This document shows, one piece after another, positions 25,739 to 34,064 of a stretch of DNA of 64,000 nt. The notes below the pieces were generated by a model that did not search any database, had not been told where the DNA came from, and worked only from the letters and a program-made list of their open reading frames with translations. The translations under genes were made by a program, and so were the position numbers. Position 1 is the first letter of the stretch; every line of letters begins with the position of its first letter. This DNA is from Hyphomonas sp. GTDB taxonomy: Bacteria > Pseudomonadota > Alphaproteobacteria > Caulobacterales > Hyphomonadaceae. Location of the stretch: positions 1,860,001 through 1,924,000 of the forward strand of contig NZ_CP051230.1 of NCBI RefSeq assembly GCF_017792385.1. The letters are read 5' to 3'.

Positions 25739-26635
25739 CTAGCGCGAGCCGCCATTGGCGCGGGCCCGGTCGATGAACTCGTCGCAAAGGCCAAGCGCAT
25801 CCGGGCCGACAATGATGCGCGTGTCATCCTTGATCGAATTCTCGCAGGCGATCAGCGCGCGCTGGAAGCGGAAGAATTCCGGATCCTTGTTGTAGGCATT
25901 GGCATAGATTTCCGTGGAGCGGGCATCGCCTTCACCGCGGATGATCTCTGACTGTTCACGGGCCTGGGCCTCGATCACGGTCTTTTCCCGTTCGGCCTGG
26001 GCCCGGATCAGGCGGGCGCGTTCCTCACCCTCAGCGCGGATCCGTTCGGCTTCCTGCTTACGGGCGGTCTGCATCCGGCTGTAGACGCCGTCCGCCACTT
26101 CACGCGGCAGGTCGGCCTGGCGGATGCGCACATCGATGATGGAAATGCCGTCATCTGCCAGTTCTGCGGCAACCTTTTCGCGAATGCTGTCCATCAGGAT
26201 GGCGCGCTGTCCGGAAATGATTTCCGGCACCGGCACGTCACCCATGACTTCACGGATGGACGCCTTGGTCACATCGTTCAGCTGGTCGCCGGCCGCGCGG
26301 ATGTTGCGGAGGCTCTGATAGAATTTCAGCGGATCGCTGATGCGCCACCGTACAAAGGCGTCCACCGCCAGGCGCCGCTGGTCGGACGCCAGGACCTGGA
26401 TGTTCTCGATGTCGAGCCCGAGATTCTTCCGGTCCAGTTTCTCGACGGTCTGGATGACCGGAATCTTGAAATACAGGCCTGCTTCGTCCGTGCCCGGCGC
26501 GTTGATCACGGCGCGGGGTTCACCAACTTGCAGGATCAGGGCCTGCTCGTCCTGGCGAACGACATAGAAGGAGTTGAAAATGGCGACGAGGACGATCGCC
26601 CCGACGGCCAGTGCCAGCCAGCTCAGATTACGCAT
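25739..26635 (-). CDS. hflC: HflC, FtsH-protease modulator subunit
   Basis: 298 residues; N-terminal membrane anchor (about 5-24), then an SPFH/band-7 domain (VVRQDEQALILQVGEP onwards) and a long charged coiled-coil (ERIRAEGEERARLIRAQAE). With HflK it forms a periplasm-facing cage around FtsH and limits its attack on membrane proteins. The ATG overlaps the hflK stop in TGATG. Confidence 0.95.
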   Translation of the reverse strand: MRNLSWLALAVGAIVLVAIFNSFYVVRQDEQALILQVGEPRAVINAPGTDEAGLYFKIPVIQTVEKLDRKNLGLDIENIQVLASDQRRLAVDAFVRWRISDPLKFYQSLRNIRAAGDQLNDVTKASIREVMGDVPVPEIISGQRAILMDSIREKVAAELADDGISIIDVRIRQADLPREVADGVYSRMQTARKQEAERIRAEGEERARLIRAQAEREKTVIEAQAREQSEIIRGEGDARSTEIYANAYNKDPEFFRFQRALIACENSIKDDTRIIVGPDALGLCDEFIDRARANGGSR

Positions 26636-27762
26636 CAGTTCTGCCCTCCGCGGTTTGCGGGCTGGACGCGGTCAAGCGGCAGGTAGGGAACTGCGCCGGC
26701 CCGGTTGTCCAGGATTGTCTTGTCAGTCCGCTCGAGCACGCGCTCCATCGTTTCGAGATACATGCGCTCCCGCGTTACACGCGGTGCCTTGCGGTATTCC
26801 TCATAGATCTGTTCGAAACGCGAGGCTTCACCCTGTGCGTCCGCGACGATCTGGTCACGATAACCTTCCGCTTCCTGCAGCAGGCGCTGGGCTGTACCAC
26901 GCGCCTGCGGGACCACCTGGTTGGCATATTGCGTGGCGCGGTTGATGTTGGTCTCGGCGTCCTGTTCGGCCACGTTCACATCGTTGAAGGCCTCGATCAC
27001 CTGTTGCGGCGGGTCGGCCTTGTCGATCTGGACACTCAGGATCCGGATGCCGGCGCGGTAATCATTCAGCAGGGTCTGGACCTGTTCGGCCACTTCTGTC
27101 TGCACGACGTCCCGTTCCGTGGTGATCACGCTTTGCAGCTTGGTCTTGCCGACCACTTCGCGCATCACCGATTCCGCCACCATCTCGACGGCGATGTCGG
27201 GCTGTTTGACGTTCAGGATATAGTCCTGCGGCGCTTCCGATTTCACGCGCCAGAACACAGAAAACTGGATGTCGACGATGTTTTCGTCTTCGGTCAGCAT
27301 GAGGCTTTCATCCATGGTCTGGCCGATCTGTGTCGTCCGGCGGGCTTCAACCTCGACCAGTTCATGCTCCTCGAAGGGGGCAGGCAGGTGGAAGTGAAGG
27401 CCGGGGCCGAAATTGGTCTGCCATTTGCCGAACCGGAACACCGAGGCCTGCTGGCCCGGATCCACCATCACGACGCTGGTCGAGAGCCAGGCGAGCAGGG
27501 CGATACCTGCGATGACCAGGAAGCCGAGCGGGCCGAAATTGGTCCCGCCGCCACCGCCGCCACCCCGGCGACGGCCACCGCCGCCTCCGCGCTGGCGGAA
27601 GCGTTCCTGCATGCGCCGCATCTGGTCTTCGAGGTCATTGCCCCCGCTTCCCCCGGAGCCGCCGGGCCGGTTCCACGGAGAGCCGCCATCCTTGCCGCCT
27701 CCATTGTTGCCACCCTCGCCGCCCCATGGGCCGCTGGATTTCGTCTTGTCATCCCAGGGCAT
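26635..27762 (-). CDS. hflK: HflK, FtsH-protease modulator subunit
   Basis: 375 residues. Gly/Arg/Asn-rich cytoplasmic N-terminus (about 1-75, including a run of Gly around 60-72), one membrane helix (about 80-98), then the SPFH domain (VDPGQQASVFRFGKW) and a helical C-terminal region. HflK is the larger partner of HflC. The start region is divergent from mrp, with an 8-bp CTATATAG in the gap. Confidence 0.95.
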   Translation of the reverse strand: MPWDDKTKSSGPWGGEGGNNGGGKDGGSPWNRPGGSGGSGGNDLEDQMRRMQERFRQRGGGGGRRRGGGGGGGTNFGPLGFLVIAGIALLAWLSTSVVMVDPGQQASVFRFGKWQTNFGPGLHFHLPAPFEEHELVEVEARRTTQIGQTMDESLMLTEDENIVDIQFSVFWRVKSEAPQDYILNVKQPDIAVEMVAESVMREVVGKTKLQSVITTERDVVQTEVAEQVQTLLNDYRAGIRILSVQIDKADPPQQVIEAFNDVNVAEQDAETNINRATQYANQVVPQARGTAQRLLQEAEGYRDQIVADAQGEASRFEQIYEEYRKAPRVTRERMYLETMERVLERTDKTILDNRAGAVPYLPLDRVQPANRGGQN

Positions 27763-27845
27763 GAGCCCTCCCTGTATTGCTGTGCATGGGTTCTATATAG
27801 GCGCTTTGATGATAAGTGCATGCCTGTTTGCAGGCATCAAGAGCA

Positions 27846-29063
27846 GTGGAGTCGCACAGTTTGTTCGGATCGAAGGATAAATCACGCCGAAAGCTCGAGG
27901 AAAAGATCGCCGAGGTGCTCGGGCGGCCGGGCTGGCTCGAATCGGTTTCGGTTGGCGAGGATGGCCGCGCCGTGCTGGTCATCCAGGCCGATCCGGCAGC
28001 GCCGGAAGCCGCCGAGGCCCGCCGCATCGAGACCGAGGGCAAGGTGGAGCTGATCCCGGGCGTGAAATCCGTGACCAGCGTGCTCACGGCCGAGCGCGCG
28101 GCGCATGCGTCTCATTCCTCCCATGCGCCGGCAGCGCCGCAGAAACAGGTAAATCTCTCGCCTGCGCCTGCGTCCCGGCGGGTCGGGAAGGGCGCCCGGC
28201 TGTCGGACGAGGCGTTGCAACAGGGGCGCGTACCGTCGAGCGTGCCGAAATCATCCCTTCCGGGCATTTCGCGCATCCTCGTGGTCGCCAGCGCAAAGGG
28301 CGGGGTCGGCAAGTCCACCGTGTCGGTCAATCTGGCCATTGCCATGGCTAAGGCAGGCATGAAAGTCGGCCTGATGGATGCCGACATCTATGGGCCGTCC
28401 ATCCCGACCATGTTGGGGACGGTGTCGGCCGAACCGAAAACCTCGCCGGAGACCGGCAAGCTGCAACCGGTCGAGGCGTGCGGGGTGAAATCCCTGTCCA
28501 TCGGATACCTGTCCGACCCGGATGCGCCGATGATCTGGCGCGGGCCGATCGTGATGTCCGCGATCACGCAGATGCTGAACGATGCTGACTGGGGCACACA
28601 GGACGCCCCGCTGGATGTGCTGATCATCGACACGCCGCCGGGCACCGGTGATGCCCAGCTGACGATTGCGCAGCGCGTGCCGGTGACGGCGGCGCTGATC
28701 GTGACGACGCCGCAGGAAGTCGCGCTAGCGGATGTGCGGCGTGGTGCGGCCATGTTCGCCAAGACTGAAGTGCCTGTGCTGGGTGTGGTCGAGACGATGA
28801 GTTGGTTCGAGGATCCGGCCGGCACCCGTCATTACCTGATGGGGCAGGGTGGCGGCGCCGCGACTGCCGCTGCGCTGGGCCTGCCTCTGCTGGCCGAATT
28901 GCCGATGTTGCAGGCCATCCGGGAAGGCGGCGATGCCGGCAAGCCTGCGGCTCTGTCAGACGCTGCCGCGGGACAGCTGTTTCACGAACTGGCCCACCGC
29001 GTGGCGATCGAACTGGACGGCCTGACCTCGCGGCCGACACCGGAAATCGTGTTCGAGGATTAG
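27846..29063 (+). CDS. mrp: Mrp/ApbC-family iron-sulfur carrier ATPase
   Basis: About 405 residues; start uncertain (GTG 27816, GTG 27846 or TTG 27861; a 7-bp hairpin ATGCCTG/CAGGCAT at 27820-27837 precedes the second). N-terminal MIP18/DUF59 domain (about 10-85), a Ser/Ala/Pro linker, then a ParA/MinD-type P-loop domain with deviant Walker A SAKGGVGKST and DADIYGPS. Mrp proteins carry or deliver Fe-S clusters. The CxxC expected after ETMSWF is missing (EDPAGTRHY instead). The stop overlaps the stop of the convergent serine-hydrolase gene. Confidence 0.9.
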   Translation: MESHSLFGSKDKSRRKLEEKIAEVLGRPGWLESVSVGEDGRAVLVIQADPAAPEAAEARRIETEGKVELIPGVKSVTSVLTAERAAHASHSSHAPAAPQKQVNLSPAPASRRVGKGARLSDEALQQGRVPSSVPKSSLPGISRILVVASAKGGVGKSTVSVNLAIAMAKAGMKVGLMDADIYGPSIPTMLGTVSAEPKTSPETGKLQPVEACGVKSLSIGYLSDPDAPMIWRGPIVMSAITQMLNDADWGTQDAPLDVLIIDTPPGTGDAQLTIAQRVPVTAALIVTTPQEVALADVRRGAAMFAKTEVPVLGVVETMSWFEDPAGTRHYLMGQGGGAATAAALGLPLLAELPMLQAIREGGDAGKPAALSDAAAGQLFHELAHRVAIELDGLTSRPTPEIVFED

Positions 29064-30160
29064 TCCTCGCCGCCGAAATGGTCCGCGGCCAGCGTCGCAG
29101 CAAGGCCGATCATGTTGTCATAGCCGACCGTATTGTTGTTGAGGATGACGATCACGCCATCCTCCTCCGGCACCAGCATGATCAGGCTGAGATAGCCGAT
29201 CAGGCGGCCATTATAGTAGGTGACGCTGACGTTCCGGTCGTCCGAGACAGGGAGTTCCGAAACGCTCCATGCCATGGGCGTATCGGTATGGAAGGCCTCT
29301 GCTGCGGCCGCCTCCGAATAGATAGCGCCATCCATGACGGCATGTCCCCAGATGTTCAGATCGTCCGCAGTTGACACCATGGAGGCCGTGCCGCGAAACA
29401 GGACCGGGTTCACGACGGGGATGATTTCGTAGACGCCATCATCATTCTTCAGGTAGTTCACGGCGAGGCCGCCCTTGTCCTGGTAGAGCTGACGGGTCTC
29501 GGTCATGCCCAGCGGATCCAGGATCTGCGTCTGTAGACGGGTCTCGTAATCCATTCCCGAATGGCGATCGATGATGAGCGCCAGCAGGAAGTAATTGACA
29601 TTCGAGTACAGATAATCGCGGCCGGGGGTGAACTTCAGTTCCAATCCCTCAAGCGCCTCGATGAAGGTTTCGTTCGTGAAGGCGCGCTTCACATCATTGT
29701 TGAACCAGCCGGGAATATCGATGTAGTGCGGAATGCCGGACCGGTTCTGCAGCAGGTGGCGGACCGTGACTTCGCCGGCATAGGGCGCATCAAAGTCCGG
29801 CAACAATTCGGTCAGCGTCTGGTCCAGTCCCAGCTTTTTCTCATCGACCAGCTTCAGCACCAATGCCGCCGTGAAGCTCTTTGTCATGGAGGCGACGGGA
29901 AAGCGGGTGTCGAGGGTGACGTCTGCAGCATCCTCGGTCGGGGCCGCATTCACCGCTTCGCGCAGCAGGATGTCGTCACCCTTACTGACGAGGAGCGTGC
30001 CTGAGAACGCCAACTCGTCCAGCAGGGTTGTCAAATTGTCCGCGCCAGAATCGGAGGATTCTTTTGAAGCAGCGACCGGGGCTGTAGGCGATGAGCCAGC
30101 TGCACAGCCAGTCGCCAGAAGCGGGAGCGCGGCCAGCGCTGCGATGATCTTGTTCTTCAT
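29060..30160 (-). CDS. Beta-lactamase-family serine hydrolase, lipoprotein
   Basis: 366 residues from the ATG at 30160, which gives a lipoprotein signal with lipobox ATGC (Cys19). The penicillin-recognising fold is shown by S91-x-x-K94 (SMTK) and the Tyr motif Y185-S-N (YSN). This is the class C beta-lactamase/EstB/D-aminopeptidase superfamily; members are esterases, peptidases or PBP-like proteins, and few are true beta-lactamases. Substrate unknown. It is a single gene facing mrp. Confidence 0.87.
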   Translation of the reverse strand: MKNKIIAALAALPLLATGCAAGSSPTAPVAASKESSDSGADNLTTLLDELAFSGTLLVSKGDDILLREAVNAAPTEDAADVTLDTRFPVASMTKSFTAALVLKLVDEKKLGLDQTLTELLPDFDAPYAGEVTVRHLLQNRSGIPHYIDIPGWFNNDVKRAFTNETFIEALEGLELKFTPGRDYLYSNVNYFLLALIIDRHSGMDYETRLQTQILDPLGMTETRQLYQDKGGLAVNYLKNDDGVYEIIPVVNPVLFRGTASMVSTADDLNIWGHAVMDGAIYSEAAAAEAFHTDTPMAWSVSELPVSDDRNVSVTYYNGRLIGYLSLIMLVPEEDGVIVILNNNTVGYDNMIGLAATLAADHFGGED

Positions 30161-30266
30161 GACAGAGGCACCTGGTTGGAGGTTATCGACCCGTCCAGTC
30201 GTTTCCGAGCCATCTCGCCGGAACCGTTGGACCGTTTGCAAGTCACGCCATTTTACCCGTTCCGTA

Positions 30267-31175
30267 TCAGGCGTTGAAGTTCAGCTTCAGGCCGGGTTCG
30301 GGCCAGCGGCACCGGGCGAGCTGGCCCGTGCTGGACAGGGTGATGTAGGCATCCTGCATGTCATCCCCGCCAAAGGCGATATTGGTGACGATCAGGTCCG
30401 GGAAGGCCGTATGGTGGAAGTCGCCGCCGGGGGTGATGGTCGTGATGCCGCCATTCAGGATGGTGGCGACGCAGACATTTCCGGCAGCTGTCATGGCCAG
30501 GCTATCGAAATATTGCAGGCCGGGCATGGTGGCGACGACGCGGCCGCCATTGAACGGGGAGGCCGGCTTGATCACACCGGGGCTTTCCAGATCGAAGGCC
30601 CACATCCGGCCGGTCATCGTATCGGCCATGTAGACGGTCTGTTCGTCCGGCGAGAGGCCGACGCCGTTGGGGCTGGTATAGTGGAAGTCGAGTTCGCTGG
30701 CCTCGCTGGCGCCATTGGCCAGGAAGAACAGGCCACCGAAATCGCGATGGCGGGAATAGGTCTTGCCGTGATCGGTGAAATAGAGGTTTCCGGCCTTGTC
30801 GAAGACAAGATCGTTCGGGCCTTTAAGCTTGTGGCCCTCGACCGTGTCGAGCACGCGCTCGACCTTGCCCGTCGACAGGTCGATCCGCTCGATGCGACCA
30901 CCATCATAGTCGTCCGGGCAGTTCCCCGGGATCAGCAGCCCGTCCATTTCGGTGTAGATGAATCCGCCATTATTGCAGACCCAGAGCGCGCCATCAGGTC
31001 CGATGGCGAGGCCGTTCGGGCCGCCGCCCGGTGTGGCGATCACTTCCGTCTTGCCGTCGCCCCAGCACCGGGTGATGCATTTCTTTTCGATCTCGACAAC
31101 AATGATGCTGCCATCGGCCATGACGACCGGGCCTTCCGGAAAGCGCAATCCGGTTGTGATGATCTCGAAGTCCAT
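30267..31175 (-). CDS. SMP-30/gluconolactonase-family protein
   Basis: 302 residues forming a six-bladed beta-propeller: LRFPEGPVV with the metal-binding Glu, repeated GPNGLAIGPDG, GPNDLVFDKAGNLYFTD and SPNGVGLSPDE blocks. These are typical of the SGL family (lactonases and lactonohydrolases using Ca or another divalent metal). Cytosolic, no signal peptide. RBS AGGAGG stands 10 bases before ATG but is buried in a predicted 9-bp hairpin. It lies 68 bp after folA on the same strand. Confidence 0.88.
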   Translation of the reverse strand: MDFEIITTGLRFPEGPVVMADGSIIVVEIEKKCITRCWGDGKTEVIATPGGGPNGLAIGPDGALWVCNNGGFIYTEMDGLLIPGNCPDDYDGGRIERIDLSTGKVERVLDTVEGHKLKGPNDLVFDKAGNLYFTDHGKTYSRHRDFGGLFFLANGASEASELDFHYTSPNGVGLSPDEQTVYMADTMTGRMWAFDLESPGVIKPASPFNGGRVVATMPGLQYFDSLAMTAAGNVCVATILNGGITTITPGGDFHHTAFPDLIVTNIAFGGDDMQDAYITLSSTGQLARCRWPEPGLKLNFNA

Positions 31176-31185
31176 CGGCGTGTTT

Positions 31186-31209
31186 CCTCCTGCCGTTTTT
31201 GACAGGAGG
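31186..31209 (-). promoter_or_regulatory. Hairpin masking the Shine-Dalgarno of the SMP-30 gene
   Basis: On the minus strand CCTCCTGTC (31209-31201) pairs with GGCAGGAGG (31194-31186) over 9 bp (one T-G pair) around AAAAAC. The 3' arm contains the AGGAGG ribosome site of the gene starting at 31175. It would block initiation unless melted or bypassed. Confidence 0.6.
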
Positions 31210-31243
31210 TTAGGCGGCGATCTTCAGCGCGACAACAGATATC

Positions 31244-31780
31244 CTAGGGAGAAGTGAACGCTCCGACCCGGTCCAACTGGCGGATGGTAAAGCCAAAATC
31301 ATTGCCTTCGTCGGCCTCATATCGTTCGGCGCCGGTTTCCTTCCAGAGGCTGGTGTCCACCTCCGGGAAGTAGGCATCCCCTTCGGGCTCGGCATCGACT
31401 TCGGTGAGATAGAGGCGGTCGGCAAGGGGCAGGGCCATCCGGTAGAGCGTTTCCCCGCCAATCACGAACACCTTGTCGGCATCCGTCCGGGCGGCGATGG
31501 CGCGCGCGGAGTTGATCGCGGCGGGAAAACTGGAATAGACGCGCGCGCCTTCGGCATCATAGGCCCAGTCGCGGGTCATCACGATGTTCTCGCGGCCCTT
31601 CAGCGGGCGCACCGGCAGGCTTTCCCAGGTCTTGCGGCCCATGATGATGGGACAGCCCAGCGTGGCCGACTTGAAGAAGGCCAGGTCGCCCTTGAGGCGC
31701 CAGGGCAGATCACCTGCCGCCCCAATCACATTGTTGCGGGCCCGGGCGGCGATGAGGCAGAGTTTCACATGTGCCGGCAT
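31244..31780 (-). CDS. folA: Dihydrofolate reductase
   Basis: 178 residues. ARNNVIGAAGDLPW (substrate loop, catalytic acidic residue), MGRKTWESLP, ENIVMTRD and VIGGETLYRMAL are the conserved DHFR blocks. It reduces dihydrofolate to tetrahydrofolate with NADPH, which regenerates the cofactor used by ThyA, encoded 1.3 kb away on the same strand but separated by two genes on the other strand. Confidence 0.95.
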   Translation of the reverse strand: MPAHVKLCLIAARARNNVIGAAGDLPWRLKGDLAFFKSATLGCPIIMGRKTWESLPVRPLKGRENIVMTRDWAYDAEGARVYSSFPAAINSARAIAARTDADKVFVIGGETLYRMALPLADRLYLTEVDAEPEGDAYFPEVDTSLWKETGAERYEADEGNDFGFTIRQLDRVGAFTSP

Positions 31781-31939
31781 ACTGACCGATCCAATCTACA
31801 AACTAATCGAATTCACCGCAGGCCCTTGTGACCCCGTGAGACTGTGGTGATACATGGAGAGACGGTTTCGCAGGGGGAAGGCAACCTTCTTTCTTCAGTT
31901 TTTACAACAGGAAACGCAGTTCGGCAGGAGTTCGGTGTT

Positions 31940-32608
31940 ATGAAAACGTTTGTAGACATCCTGACGAATGGAAACCCGGCCCAGATTGGCTGGGCCATGC
32001 CCGCCCTCCTGTTGTCGTTCCTGGCGATCTGGCTGTTGAGAGGACGTGGCTGGGCGCTTGTCTATGTGGCGCTGATTCCCTTCCTGAACTGGTCGTTCGG
32101 CGTCATTCCCGAGTTTCAGGTGGTCGCTCCGACAGGCACCGGCCTGACCGCGCAAGGCGTGTCCCTTCACCCGATGACCATGGTGACCGGCATGGTGTTC
32201 GTGATCCGTGACTTCGTGCAACGGGAAATGGGGCACCGGGTGCTGATCGTGATGGCCCTGGCGATTGCCTGGTCGTTCTACTACGCCTGGCCGGTGATCG
32301 CGCTGGCAAGCGGCGTGGCGTTTGCGATCTCCGAGGGCGTCGATTGGCTGTTGTTCACTTTCACCAAATACCGCCTGTCAACGCGGATCCTCCTGTCCAG
32401 CGCGCTCGCCGCCCCGGTGGATACAACCGTGTTTCTCTATGGCGCGGATCTGGCCAAACAGATGGAACTCGGCATGGACCCGGGCAATTCCCTGCATGTC
32501 TGGAACTGGATCGTCTTCGTGATCGGCAAGATGGTGGGGGCGGTGATCGTGTCGGCCATCATTCGGCGGCGGGAGGATTTGGGAAAGGTCGATCCGGCGG
32601 CCGCCTGA
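31940..32608 (+). CDS. VUT-family (DUF165/YhhQ-like) membrane transporter
   Basis: 222 residues from the ATG at 31940 (RBS AGGAG). Six or so hydrophobic helices and the conserved RDFVQREMGHR block match the VUT family, which includes the queuosine-precursor transporter YhhQ. A substrate such as preQ0 is a family-level guess; no queuosine genes are adjacent. I looked for a preQ1-type riboswitch in the 160 bases upstream and saw none. Confidence 0.75.
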   Translation: MKTFVDILTNGNPAQIGWAMPALLLSFLAIWLLRGRGWALVYVALIPFLNWSFGVIPEFQVVAPTGTGLTAQGVSLHPMTMVTGMVFVIRDFVQREMGHRVLIVMALAIAWSFYYAWPVIALASGVAFAISEGVDWLLFTFTKYRLSTRILLSSALAAPVDTTVFLYGADLAKQMELGMDPGNSLHVWNWIVFVIGKMVGAVIVSAIIRRREDLGKVDPAAA

Positions 32609-32652
32609 CTGCGAAATCCGGAATTCTCCATATTGCTGATGCTCCAATAACA

Positions 32653-32674
32653 TGCATATTTGCGCAAATATGCA
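32653..32674. promoter_or_regulatory. 22-bp perfect palindrome upstream of the CMD-family gene
   Basis: The left half TGCATATTTGC at 32653-32663 is followed without gap by its exact reverse complement to 32674. It ends 4 bp before the RBS (AAGGAG) of the gene at 32690, so a bound dimer would overlap the translation start region or the transcript start. Confidence 0.6.
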
Positions 32675-32689
32675 AATAAGGAGTCGATC

Positions 32690-33046
32690 ATGGCAGACGG
32701 CAAAAAGGATTATGACGCGATTACCGGAGCGATCAGTGCCGGTATTTCCGGGCTGCGCGGCACGGGCGCCAAGGAGACGATCAATCAGTTCAACGCCATG
32801 GCCAAGGCGGCTCTGGCTGAAGGGGCATTGGACACCAAGACCAAGGAACTGATTGCTCTGGCCATCGGCGTCGCGAAACAATGCGATGGCTGCATCGGAT
32901 TCCATACCAAGGCCCTGAAGCGCCTTGGCGCAACCGATGAGGAAGTCGCCGAAACGCTTGGCATGACGGTGTATATGGGCGGTGGCCCGAACCTGATGTA
33001 TGCAGGTGACGCCTGGACGGCATGGGAAGCGCTGAAAGACGCCTAG
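32690..33046 (+). CDS. Carboxymuconolactone-decarboxylase (AhpD-like) family protein
   Basis: 118 residues. The AhpD-like helical fold is shown by KTKELIALAIGVAKQCDGCIGFHTKAL, which contains the Cys-x-x-Cys redox pair and the proton-relay His. Small members of this family are peroxidase partners or unknowns. The ATG at 32690 has a good RBS, AAGGAG. A 22-bp palindrome sits directly in front. Its stop shares a CTAG with thyA. Confidence 0.87.
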   Translation: MADGKKDYDAITGAISAGISGLRGTGAKETINQFNAMAKAALAEGALDTKTKELIALAIGVAKQCDGCIGFHTKALKRLGATDEEVAETLGMTVYMGGGPNLMYAGDAWTAWEALKDA

Positions 33047-33837
33047 ACGGCCACCGGGGCCTTGATGTGGGCGTGGGGCTCGTAGCCCTCGACGGTGAAA
33101 TCCTCATACTCCCATCCGAACAAATCGGTCTTGTCCGGGTTCAGGATCATCCGGGGCAATGCGCGCGGCGCACGGGTCAGCTGCAACTGTGCCTGTTCCA
33201 TATGGTTCAGGTATAGATGCGCGTCGCCGAATGTGTGCACAAACTCGCCTGGCTCCAGCCCCGTGGCCCGCGCCATCATCATTGTCAGCAACGCATAGGA
33301 CGCGATGTTGAACGGTACGCCCAGAAAGACGTCGGCTGAGCGCTGATAGAGCTGGCAGTTCAGCTTGCCGTCCATCACGTTGAACTGGAACAGGCAGTGG
33401 CAGGGGGGCAGGGCCATGTCATTCACGTCGGCCGGGTTCCAGGCTGACACAATCAGGCGCCGGGAATTGGGATTGGTGCGGATTTCGTCCAATACCCACT
33501 GGATCTGGTCGATCACACGGCCATCCGGCGCGGCCCAGCTGCGCCATTGTTTGCCATAGACCGGGCCAAGGTCGCCATTCTCGTCGGCCCATTCATCCCA
33601 GATCGAGACCTTGTTGTCCTTCAGATACCTGATGTTGGTGTCGCCCTTCAGGAACCAGAGCAGTTCGATGATGATGGACCGCAGATGCAGCTTCTTCGTC
33701 GTCACCATCGGAAAGCCGTCGGCCAGGTCAAAGCGCATCTGGCGTCCGAATACGGCGCGCGTGCCGGTTCCGGTGCGGTCGGCGCGATCATGGCCATTGT
33801 CCAGAATGTCCTGCAGGAGATCGAGATATTGCTGCAT
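33043..33837 (-). CDS. thyA: Thymidylate synthase
   Basis: 264 residues from the ATG at 33837, identical to the E. coli length and with the catalytic Cys at position 146 (LPPCHCLFQF). Further marks are RTGTGT, the RRLIVSAWNP dUMP-binding Arg pair and YPxP-like C-terminal YEPHAHIKAPVAV. It makes dTMP from dUMP with methylene-tetrahydrofolate. The 34-codon upstream frame extension is not used. Convergent with the CMD gene, stops overlapping by 4 bp. Confidence 0.96.
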   Translation of the reverse strand: MQQYLDLLQDILDNGHDRADRTGTGTRAVFGRQMRFDLADGFPMVTTKKLHLRSIIIELLWFLKGDTNIRYLKDNKVSIWDEWADENGDLGPVYGKQWRSWAAPDGRVIDQIQWVLDEIRTNPNSRRLIVSAWNPADVNDMALPPCHCLFQFNVMDGKLNCQLYQRSADVFLGVPFNIASYALLTMMMARATGLEPGEFVHTFGDAHLYLNHMEQAQLQLTRAPRALPRMILNPDKTDLFGWEYEDFTVEGYEPHAHIKAPVAV

Positions 33838-34064
33838 GTCTGCCTCGGCTGGGAATCGGTATCCGGAGGTCACGATATCACGGAATGCCGCCCCGAGGGC
33901 AAGCGCCCGCAGTCCATTTGGCCAAGGCGGACCGGGCATCCGCTTGGTAAATGCGTGCTTTCGCGCCGGCCGGGATTTTACCGGATCGGGTGAAGGGGCG
34001 CGAAACCGGAAAGTCGGACAATCCGGCGGCTGTCGGGAAAGCCGGAAACAGGGGAGTCCGCATC

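Noticed and set aside
29060..30160. True beta-lactamase (antibiotic resistance)
   Set aside because: SxxK and YxN are shared by the whole superfamily of esterases and peptidases; a lipoprotein with this sequence is more likely a general serine hydrolase.
31781..31939. Possible preQ1-type riboswitch before the VUT transporter
   Set aside because: No preQ1-I or preQ1-II core or pseudoknot pattern could be found by eye, only short imperfect stems.
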